A stretch of DNA of 64,000 nucleotides from an uncultured Candidatus Saccharibacteria bacterium (GCA_938041435.1 CALISR010000008.1:1-64000), one strand, 5' to 3'; counted from the first letter of the stretch, positions 1 through 11,469 are shown. Notes: a model not told the origin generated them from the letters alone. Numbers and translations: made by a program.

Positions 1-2192
<2,192 letters not shown>

Positions 2193-2384
2193 GCCTTTTT
2201 ATGTCCTTGTCTACGATGCTAATGCTTGCATTGGTGGCGTGGATGAGGTAGACTTAACTAGTGATTGGTGTATATCACCACTGTCAATCGTTGACACGTA
2301 CATACCATACCGTGCGGATGGACATCGAAGCAGGGGTTTGGCCCACCGAGGAAATATATCGGAACCAAGCGTCTAAACCCCCAC
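2193..2384 (+). other. 23S-5S rRNA spacer
   Basis: About 190 nt separate the end of 23S from the 5S rRNA. No tRNA is found in it. It is presumably transcribed as part of the rRNA operon and removed during processing. Confidence 0.7.
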
Positions 2385-2493
2385 TTCGGTGCCCATGGCG
2401 AGGAGGAAACACCTGTTCCCATTTCGAACACAGAAGTTAAGCTCCCCAGCGGCGATTATACTGCTTTTAGTGGGAAACTAGCACGGTGCCGAA
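2385..2493 (+). rRNA. rrf: 5S ribosomal RNA
   Basis: The core has the typical 5S features: CCATGGCGAGGAGGAAACACCTG followed by CATTTCGAACACAGAAGTTAAGC. Terminal helix I can be drawn between 2385-2393 and 2485-2493 (9 pairs with two G-U), which sets the ends. Length about 109 nt. It follows the 23S gene directly and is followed by a terminator. Confidence 0.93.
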
Positions 2494-2502
2494 TTATATA
2501 AG

Positions 2503-2530
2503 AGCCATCCGAACAGGGTGGCTTTTATCT
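2503..2530 (+). terminator. Intrinsic terminator of the rRNA operon
   Basis: A 7-bp stem (2504-2510 with 2516-2522, one G-U pair) with a five-base loop is followed by TTTTATCTTT, ten bases after the 5S helix. Confidence 0.8.
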
Positions 2531-2791
2531 TTGGGGATGATTTTATTAATAACTTGATGCTTGCCAGTATGGTTTATTTAGGCGTGGTATTGATATGCTT
2601 CAGATGAGGCTTTGGCCATGCGTTACCTTTCTATCAACGTGCTGGCGTCTGTTGTGCAGTGAGATGTCGCATAGATTGAAGGAGGTGATAGACTCAACAG
2701 TGGTCATAGGTGCGAAGTTTGCTACTTGCTTGCAAAATCTAGAGAGAGTATTATATGGAGTACCTAAGTAACAAAAACAAGGAGAAGCGAC

Positions 2792-3004
2792 ATGCCAGTC
2801 AAACACGCCGAATCATACCCACTATCGCCAGAAGCTCTTAGTGAATACAATGCGAAGTGTGATCCAGAATATTTGCTGGAGCAAGCCAGCCAGAGCTATG
2901 AGAGCGGCAAGACGAACGAAGCGGCACGAACGCTTGGTTACATTGGCTGGACGCTAGAAGGGCTTAAGGCGCTGAAGTCGGCAGAAGAAGCCGAGCAAGA
3001 ATAG
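2792..3004 (+). CDS. Small hypothetical protein, 70 aa
   Basis: No family is recognised. The protein is acidic and predicted mostly helical, without a signal peptide or membrane segment; the second half is rich in Ala, Glu and Lys. The start is supported by an AAGGAGAAG Shine-Dalgarno sequence 7 nt upstream of ATG. It is a single-gene unit between the rRNA terminator and its own terminator at 3030-3063. A short soluble helical protein of unknown role is all that can be said. Confidence 0.75.
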   Translation: MPVKHAESYPLSPEALSEYNAKCDPEYLLEQASQSYESGKTNEAARTLGYIGWTLEGLKALKSAEEAEQE

Positions 3005-3029
3005 CGTTATTCTAATTGAAACAAGCACG

Positions 3030-3063
3030 AACCAGCCCATCAAAGAGATGAGGCTGGTTTTTG
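3030..3063 (+). terminator. Intrinsic terminator
   Basis: An 8-bp perfect stem AACCAGCC/GGCTGGTT with a 14-nt loop is followed by a T run; it lies 26 nt after the 70-aa gene. Confidence 0.85.
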
Positions 3064-3116
3064 ACATATAAATCGCCAAAGTAGTGTGCATTTTCTATAA
3101 AATCCAGAACGTTTTT

Positions 3117-3145
3117 AGTACAAATGTACCATTCTATTGTATAAT
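3117..3145 (+). promoter_or_regulatory. Promoter with short palindrome
   Basis: A TATAAT box at 3140-3145 lies upstream of the gene at 3278. The -35 region is a poor match. The palindrome GTACA-AA-TGTAC (3118-3129) sits over the expected -35 and may be an operator. Confidence 0.45.
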
Positions 3146-3277
3146 CGCTAGAGAGGGGTGCTTGCTCTGCGACTTGGAGTATCTTAGATGAGTGAGGCAC
3201 TACCGCTGGTGGGTCATGAGTATCTTGATGGCAATGCAGTGATGATGTGATAACCATAACCAAAAAGGAGTGTTCTT

Positions 3278-4015
3278 ATGACAGAGCAACGACCACCATC
3301 AACCAAAAATCACTATAGCGAGCATTCCATGCGGCCTGCCGATGTATTGTATTACGACAAGGAGATTGCGAGACGTCCGCGAATACTCGAGTCGTCAGTA
3401 GGAGACAACCCATACGGGCAAGAGATGCTTGTGGGTGGCGTAGACGGTATGCAGATTGATGTTGCGCGAGAAGCGGCCTTATTGCCACAGCCTGATGAAA
3501 ATATCATTTATACAATGTACGATGCACAGTCTCCCTATGCACTAACAGTGAGTATGCAGCACAGTCGTGCACTTCTGTACCTCTGTGACGAGAGCGATAG
3601 TGGGCCTATACCACGCAAAGCAGAGAGCCATGTACTCAAAATGAGCTTGGTTGATATGTCGCACCTCGCAGATATGCGATTTATCACGCTGGGTGAGCCA
3701 GTCGTTTCGCTCCCCGACCCACGGAATCATCGGGCTGCGCTGACTATTACGCCGGATGCAATAGGGGTCTTTGGGGCGGGCACGGCAGTGGATAATGGCA
3801 GCAATGAAGCTCAGCCAGCCCAAGGCAATGCATCGCCATATTCTATGAATGTTATGAATGTTATGAATATACTTCACCCACAGCTCGTGCAGTACGAAGC
3901 GTCTCAGCGGCATCATAGCCGCACCGAAGAGTGGCGTAATAATCCTTCTCGACCTCGTATTATTAGCCAGATTGGCTATGTGGCAGCTGTACAGCAGCAT
4001 AGCAGTTGGATCTAA
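3278..4015 (+). CDS. Hypothetical protein, 245 aa
   Basis: No family is recognised. The product is predicted soluble, with no signal peptide or transmembrane helix. The start ATG has an AAAAAGGAGTG ribosome binding site. Near residues 190-198 a 9-base direct repeat (3841-3867) encodes a repeated Met-Asn-Val, an in-frame repeat that could vary in copy number by multiples of three residues. The gene is monocistronic and is followed by a hairpin at 4058-4088. Confidence 0.8.
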   Translation: MTEQRPPSTKNHYSEHSMRPADVLYYDKEIARRPRILESSVGDNPYGQEMLVGGVDGMQIDVAREAALLPQPDENIIYTMYDAQSPYALTVSMQHSRALLYLCDESDSGPIPRKAESHVLKMSLVDMSHLADMRFITLGEPVVSLPDPRNHRAALTITPDAIGVFGAGTAVDNGSNEAQPAQGNASPYSMNVMNVMNILHPQLVQYEASQRHHSRTEEWRNNPSRPRIISQIGYVAAVQQHSSWI

Positions 4016-4057
4016 GAAAAACGAGGAACGCATACAGCGCCTATCCTCAAAGTGTCA

Positions 4058-4088
4058 AAAGGGTCGACATGTGCAGTGTCGGCCCTTT
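4058..4088 (+). terminator. Hairpin after the 245-aa gene, weak terminator
   Basis: A 12-bp stem with one G-U pair (4058-4069 with 4077-4088) has a 7-nt loop but only a short T run inside the stem end, so termination strength is doubtful. Confidence 0.5.
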
Positions 4089-4476
4089 GGCTAGGTAGTA
4101 GAGGACTACTTTATACTCGTCCTATGTAAGTAAAAGAGGCTCTGTCTCAAAAGAATAGAAATCTATACCAGATAACAAAAACAACCCTGTATGCGCAGGG
4201 TTGTTTTTCATTCTCGAATCTCGCAGCAAACGAGAATTGTTGTGGTGGACCTTGGTGGAAACGACCCAAACCAAAGCTAATACTTAGTATATAGTATAGG
4301 CGTCTTAAATGCAATACCAATAATGCAATCTGAAAATGCTCATGTAAACGTTGACAAAACATATACAGTATGCTATATTTAAATCATGATACATATCATA
4401 TATGGTATGTAGCGAGGATTTGCTAGCCTACACTGGCAACGTACCTCTGGTAAATATATAAATAAGGAGTAACCCT
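4089..4476. other. Intergenic region with one hairpin
   Basis: About 390 nt without a convincing gene. It holds the terminator-like hairpin at 4180-4208 and AT-rich DNA near 4370-4410 that probably contains the promoter of the KGG protein, for which no clear -35/-10 pair was fixed. Confidence 0.5.
4180..4208 (+). terminator. Terminator-like hairpin
   Basis: A perfect 10-bp stem (4180-4189 with 4196-4205) with a 6-nt loop is followed by TTTT. It ends no recognised gene, so the upstream 4089-4179 may be a short transcript or the tail of the previous unit. Confidence 0.6.
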
Positions 4477-4719
4477 ATGGCGGGAACAAAAGCTGGCGGC
4501 CTGAAGGCTGCGCAAAAAAACATCTCTAAAGACCCTAACTTCTACGCCAAGATTGGTGCCAAGGGCGGTAAGAATGGCCGCACTGGCGGCTTTGCGGCCA
4601 ACCCACAACTTGCTCGTGTGGCTGGTGCTAAGGGTGGCCGAATCTCTCGCCGCACCAAAAAGGCCGATGATGATGCCGTTGCGGCCGCTCCGCAATCGGA
4701 TGTCGCTCTCGCTGCCTAA
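4477..4719 (+). CDS. KGG-motif small protein (general stress type)
   Basis: This 80-aa Gly/Lys/Ala-rich protein has two copies of a motif with Ala-Lys-Gly-Gly-Lys/Arg (residues about 28-34 and 50-56), the signature of the KGG repeat family (stress protein GsiB/YciG type), which is hydrophilic and often induced by stress or desiccation. The C-terminal tail is Ala-rich. An AAGGAG site lies 9 nt before ATG. It is monocistronic with a strong terminator. The family call rests on the repeated motif; the role in this organism is inferred. Confidence 0.75.
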   Translation: MAGTKAGGLKAAQKNISKDPNFYAKIGAKGGKNGRTGGFAANPQLARVAGAKGGRISRRTKKADDDAVAAAPQSDVALAA

Positions 4720-4748
4720 AGGTAAAAGATAGCGTAGGCATTACTCAA

Positions 4749-4781
4749 AACGCCTCCCGTATAGCTGGGAGGTGTTTTTTG
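4749..4781 (+). terminator. Intrinsic terminator of the KGG gene
   Basis: The stem CGCCTCCC/GGGAGGTG with an 8-nt loop is followed by six Ts. Confidence 0.9.
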
Positions 4782-4922
4782 GGTGCTGGGGGTTTGCAGC
4801 TTTCTTGCGCGGTGGTTTTGCATCGCTGCTATGGCTGCCTGAGTGATATTCTCCCGCATTATGCTCGTGAGGGCGAAGTGGCGATCGGTGCGCGAGAATT
4901 ACTGCAGCAATCAAGGCTCGCG

Positions 4923-5438
4923 TTATATCATCGTGTTTTTTACAACATAACGCCGGAGTTGGCAGGTAGTGGCGCTGTTGGCGCGCCAGTGGGTGAAGCA
5001 GGCAAGACAGGTATATGTGCCATCGCTGCGCTGTAAGCCAGTTGCGTTGCAGTGTGGGCAGCGCGAGCGGGCATGGAGCCAGTCGCGGTAGGTGTCGAGA
5101 GAGGACTCAATAAGATCATCATCGACCGTCAGCTGCCAGCCAGCCCCAACACGGCAGCCAGTGCTCCATGCAGCACGCTCCATTGCAACGAGCTGCACAT
5201 CGTGCGCATAGCCACAGTGCCCTAGGAGTGCATGACCGTACTCGTGGAGGAGGTAGGCAGGGGCCTCGGCATCGTGTGGATCGTAATAAACTGTGCGGCT
5301 TGGGTGATGCCAATGAAAGTGGCCACCTGGGCGAAAGGTGAGTGGCGCAATGCCCGACGTGCGAGCGTGCTGGGTGAGGTGAGAGATGAGCTGATCGAGT
5401 GGCATGGGTGGTGGTGATATAGCCACATCTATCGGCAT
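4923..5438 (-). CDS. HEXXH zinc-peptidase-like protein with C-terminal zinc ribbon
   Basis: At 171 aa, this is a compact protein. Residues 65-69 are His-Glu-Tyr-Gly-His, the zincin metal-binding and catalytic motif, within a hydrophobic helix, as in ImmA/IrrE- or SprT-like minimal peptidases. Near residues 127-150 two CXXC pairs (CPHC and CLAC) form a probable zinc ribbon, an arrangement reminiscent of SprT-type proteins. No signal peptide is seen. ATG at 5438 is used; a second Met 11 codons in is an alternative, and neither has a clear Shine-Dalgarno sequence. Substrate unknown. It is convergent to the KGG gene. Confidence 0.8.
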   Translation of the reverse strand: MPIDVAISPPPMPLDQLISHLTQHARTSGIAPLTFRPGGHFHWHHPSRTVYYDPHDAEAPAYLLHEYGHALLGHCGYAHDVQLVAMERAAWSTGCRVGAGWQLTVDDDLIESSLDTYRDWLHARSRCPHCNATGLQRSDGTYTCLACFTHWRANSATTCQLRRYVVKNTMI

Positions 5439-5633
5439 GCGAACCAGCTAGCGAAACAATAGATACTTCGCACGATTTGACAGAGGTGGAGATTATGATT
5501 TGTTCGTGTATTGTACGCGTCAAGATCAGTGTAGCACAGCCTGCCTGCAATGCCTAGTGGGCGGTGCGAAGTATCGATGTGTGGCAAGTTCTAGAGAGGC
5601 AGAGTGAGGTGCATGATTAATAGAGCGCGTGCG

Positions 5634-5662
5634 TTGCGTTTTGCGATCGATTACGGTATAAT
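5634..5662 (+). promoter_or_regulatory. Promoter of the LPXTG protein gene
   Basis: TTGCGT (5634-5639), a 17-nt spacer and TATAAT (5657-5662) precede the start by 30 nt. Confidence 0.75.
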
Positions 5663-5692
5663 AGAAAGAGTAACGTAAACGAAGGTTTGGCA

Positions 5693-6226
5693 ATGAAGCA
5701 GCAAGGATCAATTATCGGATACGTCGTCGTCGGGACAGTGCTGACACTCGCACTGGTTGGCGGGGTCTTAATCGTCAAGAATAGTCACAATAGCAGCGCT
5801 CGGCAAGTGGCAAGCACTACTGCTACCGACGCCAAGAAAAAGGAATCAACGCAGAGCAGCAAAAGCGCCAACGACAAGCTAGTCGATAGCCTCAATAACA
5901 AATCAACAGAGACCAGCAAGAGCAAAGAAACTCAGTCGCAAGACAAGAAAAACACCACATCGACTGCAACTAATAGCGAGACGAGCGGCGCATCGAGCAC
6001 GACTACGCAAAGCCAATCGACTCAGTCTACTCAATCTCAACCCTCAAGCACACCTGCTGCAACACCATCGACCAACTCCAGCACCCCTTCGCAAACCCAA
6101 TCTACCCAGCAAGTAAGCGCTTTGCCGCAAACCGGCCCAGCTGAAAGCCTGGCAGCCGTTGTGGCGGTAAGTAGCCTAGCTGGCGTAGCACTGGCCTATC
6201 GCAAGTCGCGCACACCCGCGCTGTAA
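5693..6226 (+). CDS. LPXTG-anchored Ser/Thr-rich surface protein
   Basis: A 177-aa protein. A hydrophobic signal/anchor segment occupies residues about 6-28, followed by about 110 residues very rich in Ser, Thr, Gln and Lys. The C-terminus carries LPQTG, a hydrophobic stretch and a short basic tail, the classic sortase sorting signal. It should be exported and covalently attached to the envelope, or to pili, by a sortase not present in this window. ATG 5693 is chosen over a TTG two codons upstream because GAAGG lies 7 nt before it. The low-complexity region suggests an extended stalk or spacer. Confidence 0.88.
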   Translation: MKQQGSIIGYVVVGTVLTLALVGGVLIVKNSHNSSARQVASTTATDAKKKESTQSSKSANDKLVDSLNNKSTETSKSKETQSQDKKNTTSTATNSETSGASSTTTQSQSTQSTQSQPSSTPAATPSTNSSTPSQTQSTQQVSALPQTGPAESLAAVVAVSSLAGVALAYRKSRTPAL

Positions 6227-6265
6227 GATATACAACATTGACGCTGTTTCATCAAAAACACAACA

Positions 6266-6298
6266 ACTACCCCTGTGCAGAGCAGGGGTAATTGCTAT
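6266..6298 (+). terminator. Hairpin after the LPXTG gene
   Basis: The perfect stem TACCCCTG/CAGGGGTA (6268-6275 with 6283-6290) has a 7-nt loop; the following T tract is interrupted. Confidence 0.65.
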
Positions 6299-6627
6299 TT
6301 GGGAGGGGTAATATAGGTGTTGTGATTATAGCATCGTTGTGTATATAACTGTATGATAGTTTGTGCAATATATAGCGTTGGTGAGAGGAGCAGGCCAGGG
6401 GACAAGTAGCTTGGCGTTCCTAGGCTACTGGGCCGAAGCCTTTAAACCTTGTGCATGATCTGGAAATGCAACAGCAAACCTATCATACAAGAGAATATCT
6501 AGAGGCCAGTAACTGTGGGGGGTGGGTAAGCTCTGTTGTTCACTGGGTTGGAGCACTTTCGGTGTGATAAGTGTGCTTGTATGGGCTATTGATTACTCAT
6601 AGAGGTGAGACTGAGAAGCTCCAGGTT
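6299..6627. other. Intergenic region with hairpins and repeat copy A
   Basis: No gene is seen. It contains a hairpin around 6410-6435 (GTAGC paired with GCTAC around a CGTT-type loop) and copy A of the dispersed palindromic element (6487-6562). Confidence 0.55.
6487..6562. repeat. Dispersed palindromic intergenic element, copy A
   Basis: It shares with copies B, C and D an arm of the form GA(A/G)AAT, then a short linker, then GAGGCCAG, and a matching 3' arm ending in ACTTTCGG. Its 3' flank (6556-6600) also resembles that of copy D. Less symmetric than B and C. Confidence 0.5.
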
Positions 6628-6656
6628 TTGACGCTTGCAGCGACTTTGTGTATAAT
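6628..6656 (+). promoter_or_regulatory. Strong promoter of rpsA-infB
   Basis: TTGACG (6628-6633), a 17-nt spacer and TATAAT (6651-6656). The leader of about 65 nt has a GC-rich hairpin (CGCCG/CGGCG near 6671-6686), which could serve S1 autoregulation. Confidence 0.85.
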
Positions 6657-6729
6657 ACAGAGGAATGGTGCGCCGCTCGGCCGGCGTGTCTCATAATATA
6701 ATTAACAAGAGGAGTCTGTATCAAGACTT

Positions 6730-7794
6730 ATGGCAACGCAAGCCTTAACAATGGATGATTTGCTCGCTGGCGACGGCGTCAAGCAACTAGTAACCGGCGA
6801 GGTCGTGACTGGCCGCGTATTATCGGTGCGCAAACGAGATGTATTAATAGACCTAGGCCCACAAGGGGTTGGCTACGTGCCACGGCGCGAGATTGGCGCA
6901 GCCAAGGCGCTAGCAGTTGGTGATGAAGTAACAGCCAGCGTGGTAGATAGTGAGCTCGAGAATGGCTATAGCCTGCTGAGCCTGCGCAAAGCAGCCAAGG
7001 ACCGTGGCTGGGAAGAAGCAATGGCCAAGCTGGATGCTGGCGAGATCATCGAGGTGGCGCCATACGACGCCAACCGCGGTGGTATGCTGGTTGAGTACGA
7101 AGGTGTGCGAGGCTTTTTGCCAGTGTCGCAACTGTCGGCCGAGCACTACCCACGGGTGGGTGGTGCCGATAAGGATGAGATCTTGGCACGGCTCAACACC
7201 CTGGTGGGGCAGACACTCAAGGTGCGCATCCTCGACTGCGACCGCAAGGCCAACAAGCTGATCTTTAGCGAAAAAGAAGCCATCAAGGATGGCCTGGCCG
7301 CTCACTTTGAGAAGCTCAAGGTTGGCGACACCGTTAAGGGTGTGGTGACTGGTGTGGTGGACTTTGGTGTCTTCGTGAATGTCGAAGGGATTGAGGGGCT
7401 CATCCACATCTCAGAGATTAGCTGGGAGCGTGTCAATAACCCAGCCGACTACGTGAAGGTGGGCCAGAGTGTTGAGGCGAAGATTATCAGCATCGACAAA
7501 GATCGCCTAAGCCTGAGTATGAAGCAGCTCACCAAGGACCCATGGCTTGATGAGGTGGATCAATTCACCAAGGGCCAGACCATTGAGGGCACAGTAACGC
7601 GCATTACCCCATATGGTGCCTTTGTCCAGATTAGCCCAGCGGTCGAAGCGCTGGTGCACGTGAGCGAGCTGGGCAGCGGCGGTGCCGACCCAGAGAAGGT
7701 CTTTACTCTCAATGAGCGCAAGAGCTTTGTCATTCTCGACATCGACAAAGATGCGCACAAAGTGAGCCTGAGCCTCGCCGACAAGAAAAAATAA
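6730..7794 (+). CDS. rpsA: 30S ribosomal protein S1, four S1 domains
   Basis: A 354-aa protein with four OB-fold S1 repeats at residues about 20-88, 103-172, 195-265 and 282-352; the third and fourth show the classic G-x-V-x-x-(F/Y)-G-x-F-V and H-(I/V)-S-E signatures. It binds mRNA on the 30S subunit and helps initiation. E. coli S1 has six repeats; four is usual in many other bacteria. The AAGAGGAG Shine-Dalgarno sequence lies about 14 nt from ATG, and a 5-bp hairpin (AGTCT/AGACT) sits between them, which would shorten the effective distance. Transcribed with infB; the gap is 52 nt. Confidence 0.93.
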   Translation: MATQALTMDDLLAGDGVKQLVTGEVVTGRVLSVRKRDVLIDLGPQGVGYVPRREIGAAKALAVGDEVTASVVDSELENGYSLLSLRKAAKDRGWEEAMAKLDAGEIIEVAPYDANRGGMLVEYEGVRGFLPVSQLSAEHYPRVGGADKDEILARLNTLVGQTLKVRILDCDRKANKLIFSEKEAIKDGLAAHFEKLKVGDTVKGVVTGVVDFGVFVNVEGIEGLIHISEISWERVNNPADYVKVGQSVEAKIISIDKDRLSLSMKQLTKDPWLDEVDQFTKGQTIEGTVTRITPYGAFVQISPAVEALVHVSELGSGGADPEKVFTLNERKSFVILDIDKDAHKVSLSLADKKK

Positions 7795-7846
7795 CCAGTA
7801 AATTACAAAAGATGACCGGCTGTGGCCGGCAGAAAGGAGTGTGTGT

Positions 7847-9622
7847 ATGAGTCAGTCTGAAAAAGTGTTGGTCATTGCCGATTCGATCACCGTTGGTGAG
7901 CTGGCCCAAACCCTGAATCTGCCGGTCACGAAGCTGATTGGCGAGCTCTTCAAGAATGGCTTTACCGTAACGATCAATCAGCGGATTGATTTTGAGATTG
8001 CTGAGATTATCGTGGAGGAGCTGGGCCTGGCAGTGACGCTGCAGCGCAAAGCCGCCGAGCAGCATACTGTGCAGCATCTGCATAAACCGTCGAGCAATGC
8101 TGTACCACGCCCGCCAATTGTAGCGGTGATGGGGCATGTCGACCACGGTAAGACAACGCTGCTCGATACTATCCTCGAGATGAAGACGGTTGCTGGTGAG
8201 GCTGGTGGTATTACCCAGCACATTAGTGCCTATCAAGCCCAAAAGGGCGGTCGGACGATGACGTTGCTTGATACCCCTGGCCATGAGGCCTTTGCTGCGT
8301 TGCGCCAGCATGGTGCCGCACTGACCGATGTGGTGGTGATTGTTGTAGCAGCTGATGACGGCGTCAAGCCACAGACGGTGGAGGCGATCCGCTTTGCGCG
8401 CGATGCCAATGCCAAGATCATCGTTGCTATCAACAAGATCGACAAAGACACGGCCAACCCTGATATGGTCAAAGCTCAGCTTGCCAGTGAGCACCACCTC
8501 AACCCTGAGGAGTGGGGTGGCGATACTATTATGGTGCCAATTAGTGCCAAGACTGGCCAGAATATCGATAAGTTGCTCGATACCATCCTACTTGTGGCCG
8601 ACATGGAAGAGCTCCGCGCCGATACGGATGTGCCAGCTGAGGGGCTCGTTATTGAGGCGCATATGGAGAAGGGTCGCGGCTCGGTGGTGAACTTGCTCAT
8701 CGAGCAGGGCCGCTTGGCACCGGGGCATTTCCTCGTGGCGGGGCAGGCCTATGGCAAGGTGCGTACTTTGCTCGATTACACTGGCACGCCTATCAAGGCA
8801 GCTACACCCGCTACGCCAGTGACAGTGACGGGCTTTAAGGAATTGCCGCAGTTTGGTGATATCTTTACGGTGGTCAAAAACGAGAAAGAAGCTCGCCTAG
8901 CTGTGCAAAAGGCTAAGCTTGACCAAGCGCGTAATGCTGCCACCACCAATGTGACTGGTGCTGACTTGCTCAAGCTTATGACGCAGAAACACGATGCTCA
9001 GGAATTCGACGTCATTGTTAAGGCCGATGTACAGGGGTCACTTACCTCAGTGATGGATAGCTTGCGCCTGGTGGAGACGGGCGGGGCGATCACGCTGCGG
9101 ATCATTGGCCATGGCGTGGGCAATATTACCGAGAGTGATGTGCGCCTGGCTGGTAGTAGTAATGCAATTATCTATGGCTTTAATGTCGACCTGCCGCCAG
9201 CTGTCAAGCGCCTGGCAATGCGTGACAAAGTGACAGTGCGCCGCTACCAAGTAATCTATGAGCTACTTGATGACGCACGTCGCAGCATGGAAGCAATGCT
9301 CGCACCAGAGGTGGTGGAGACGGAGATTGGCCAGCTAGAGATTAAGGGTGTTTTCCGGACGATGCGCGATGCGGTTATCGCCGGTGGGCAAGTGACAAAG
9401 GGTAAGGTGACGGCAGGGCTACTGGCCCGTGTGATGCGCGGCGAGGAGCAAATTGCCGAGGTAACAGTAGCCAGCGTGCAGCGCCAGCAGCAAGAAGCTA
9501 AGGAGGTTTTTGAGGGTGAGCTCTGCGGCCTTAACCTCACGACCAGCAAGAAGCTCCAGCTCGAGATTGGCGATACCCTCGAGTTCTTCACCCGCGAGCT
9601 GGTGAAGCGCACGCTACAGTAG
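7847..9622 (+). CDS. infB: Translation initiation factor IF-2
   Basis: A 591-aa GTPase that places fMet-tRNA on the 30S subunit and promotes subunit joining. Residues 5-60 form one IF2_N domain; the G1 motif GHVDHGKTT is at 96-104, the G3 DTPGH near 143 and the G4 NKID near 197, followed by domains II-IV. The long variable N-terminal region of E. coli IF-2 is missing, giving a minimal form. ATG 7847 follows AAAGGAG; a GTG two codons earlier overlaps that site and is unlikely. It is downstream of rpsA in one unit, with a terminator at 9700. Confidence 0.96.
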   Translation: MSQSEKVLVIADSITVGELAQTLNLPVTKLIGELFKNGFTVTINQRIDFEIAEIIVEELGLAVTLQRKAAEQHTVQHLHKPSSNAVPRPPIVAVMGHVDHGKTTLLDTILEMKTVAGEAGGITQHISAYQAQKGGRTMTLLDTPGHEAFAALRQHGAALTDVVVIVVAADDGVKPQTVEAIRFARDANAKIIVAINKIDKDTANPDMVKAQLASEHHLNPEEWGGDTIMVPISAKTGQNIDKLLDTILLVADMEELRADTDVPAEGLVIEAHMEKGRGSVVNLLIEQGRLAPGHFLVAGQAYGKVRTLLDYTGTPIKAATPATPVTVTGFKELPQFGDIFTVVKNEKEARLAVQKAKLDQARNAATTNVTGADLLKLMTQKHDAQEFDVIVKADVQGSLTSVMDSLRLVETGGAITLRIIGHGVGNITESDVRLAGSSNAIIYGFNVDLPPAVKRLAMRDKVTVRRYQVIYELLDDARRSMEAMLAPEVVETEIGQLEIKGVFRTMRDAVIAGGQVTKGKVTAGLLARVMRGEEQIAEVTVASVQRQQQEAKEVFEGELCGLNLTTSKKLQLEIGDTLEFFTRELVKRTLQ

Positions 9623-9699
9623 TGGGTTTGGCGGTGCTCTGCTCTGTAGAATCTCAGTATATTTATATTGGGGATAACCCTGTTTTGCTGCTGGTATAT

Positions 9700-9732
9700 A
9701 AAACCCGCTATGGGGTGATGGCGGGTTTTTTG
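9700..9732 (+). terminator. Intrinsic terminator of rpsA-infB
   Basis: The stem AAACCCGC/GCGGGTTT with a 12-nt loop is followed by a run of Ts. Confidence 0.88.
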
Positions 9733-9752
9733 AGATTGGAGCATCTCCCTCA

Positions 9753-9781
9753 TTGACACATCACCTCTGTTGTGGTAGGAT
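9753..9781 (+). promoter_or_regulatory. Promoter of the 518-aa gene
   Basis: TTGACA (9753-9758), 17-nt spacer, TAGGAT (9776-9781). The spacer contains one inverted copy of the overrepresented ACAGAGGT 8-mer (9763-9770). Confidence 0.75.
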
Positions 9782-9821
9782 GTGGGCAGAATATATAAGG
9801 AAATAAATTAGGACGGGTAGT

Positions 9822-11378
9822 ATGGCAAAAGCATATGAGGCAACAGGAACAGGCACAGTAACCTCGAATGAGTCACAAACATATCCTGGGTCAAGACGAT
9901 TGGCGGGCCTGAAGGGTGCTCTTGAGGTATTGAAGGAAGTTCCTCGTGCGTATAAAGAAGCAGTGGAGGCTCAGGATAAGATCAATGTGAATGATGGACG
10001 GTCGTTCGCAGAGCGTCAGATTGATCGACTAGGCAAAACACTTGCAGCACGCCAAGAAGTGACAAAGACGAAAAGACAAGAATTGGCGCAAGGTACAGGC
10101 AAGGAGGTGGGTCCACGCGCTACAGCAAGGTTGCTTGGCAGGCAGATTGTTGATTCTGTGATACGTGGTGCATACGAAAAGGCAGTTGAGTATAATGCCG
10201 CTGTGGTCGAGGCTCGAGTAGAGCACATGCCAGGAAGTACAGAAAAGACGCAGCAAGTTGTTGGAGAAGCTGCCCCTGTTGAGACGCAGGACAACGGTAC
10301 TAGTCACATAGTAAGTATACCAACAAATGGAGAGGCGTCAACAGGTGCTGTCTATAATATTGTTCCACCAGCACCTGCACCAACAGAGGCTGACTTGCGC
10401 GCTGCTGCAGAGGATACTGCACGTAAAGAGCAAAAAGCAGCACTTATCGAGGCGAGAAACAGTGCACTGCGCAACATTATCCACGCTGAGACTGATGACG
10501 ATGCGAAGGCGATTAGAGACCAGGCTTACGACGGTATTGTTGCGATGGCTGGTGATGACGAAACACGCATTAGCATGCTCGATGCGATCGAGGCAACATA
10601 TGCGAAGCGCGTCGCTCATCCCGAGGTGTATGAGTTTGCGCGGCGAAGTGCACGTGGGGACTTCGCGCAAAGTGAACCTGTTCCAGCAGAAGTGCCAAAA
10701 GTGGAGTCTGCAGAGTCACAGAATAGCAACTCCTCTCACGAACAAAGTGACAGTGCTGCAAACCGTACAGCCGCTGTTGAGGCGGCCCAAGCCGTGGAAG
10801 AGAAAAAAACAGGCTGGAAGGAGCGTATGCAGAAGATCAAGCAGGCTATCGGTGAGAAAGCTACGCGAACTAAGGAGCGTGTGATAGCCTGGCTAGATTC
10901 GGAAGATTGGGGATCTGGAGAGCCAGAGTCACCCAAGACATCCTCAGAAAATCACTCCGAAAACATGTCAAAAGCACCATCGCACGAGCAGTCACAAACT
11001 CAAGCAGTCACACCACAAGAAACTCAACCTGCACCTGACTCTAAAGTAGCTGAAGTGATTGATCTTAAGCGTGCTGCAGGCATTCCAGACAGAGAGAAGC
11101 CAAAACCATCAGAGTTCGATTTATTTAGCGTCGATTTTCGTAACCATATAGCAGAGCTTGGTATGAGTATTACACAGGCGCAAACGCAAGAAGAAGCGAC
11201 GAATAAAAAAGCTGATGCCTGGGAAGAAGTTAAGCATTTTGTAGAAGAAGCGAATAAGAAGTTCCCTGATAGACACCTTCAAATCGATCAAATAGCAGTA
11301 GCGACAAAACAGAACCTATTGGTAGCAGTGAAGCACAATGACGAGCTTCGCCGTCGATTAGAGCATCCTGCAGCCTAA
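9822..11378 (+). CDS. Large Ala/Glu/Gln-rich helical protein, function unknown
   Basis: At 518 aa with no recognised family. It has no signal peptide or transmembrane segment. Long stretches rich in Ala, Glu, Lys and Gln predict extended helices or coiled coil (about 15-150 and 195-300), separated by Ser/Pro/Gln/Thr-rich linkers (about 155-195 and 290-330, 375-410), so it may be a scaffold or cytoskeletal type protein. The C-terminal 80 residues look like a compact helical domain. The start follows AGGACGGGTAGT. Own promoter; no convincing terminator follows. Confidence 0.8.
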   Translation: MAKAYEATGTGTVTSNESQTYPGSRRLAGLKGALEVLKEVPRAYKEAVEAQDKINVNDGRSFAERQIDRLGKTLAARQEVTKTKRQELAQGTGKEVGPRATARLLGRQIVDSVIRGAYEKAVEYNAAVVEARVEHMPGSTEKTQQVVGEAAPVETQDNGTSHIVSIPTNGEASTGAVYNIVPPAPAPTEADLRAAAEDTARKEQKAALIEARNSALRNIIHAETDDDAKAIRDQAYDGIVAMAGDDETRISMLDAIEATYAKRVAHPEVYEFARRSARGDFAQSEPVPAEVPKVESAESQNSNSSHEQSDSAANRTAAVEAAQAVEEKKTGWKERMQKIKQAIGEKATRTKERVIAWLDSEDWGSGEPESPKTSSENHSENMSKAPSHEQSQTQAVTPQETQPAPDSKVAEVIDLKRAAGIPDREKPKPSEFDLFSVDFRNHIAELGMSITQAQTQEEATNKKADAWEEVKHFVEEANKKFPDRHLQIDQIAVATKQNLLVAVKHNDELRRRLEHPAA

Positions 11379-11469
11379 GCTGGTTTTGTAGTAGTACTTA
11401 ATAAGTATAAAAGTTAACATATAAAGATCGGTACGCTATCGAGCGTATGGTATGTAAGAAAAGGATTCT

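Noticed and set aside
4147..4362. 71-codon minus-strand ORF over the 4180 hairpin
   Set aside because: It reads through a perfect terminator hairpin and has no site.
7730..8497. 255-codon minus-strand ORF opposite infB
   Set aside because: Antisense to the conserved GTPase domain; no start signals.
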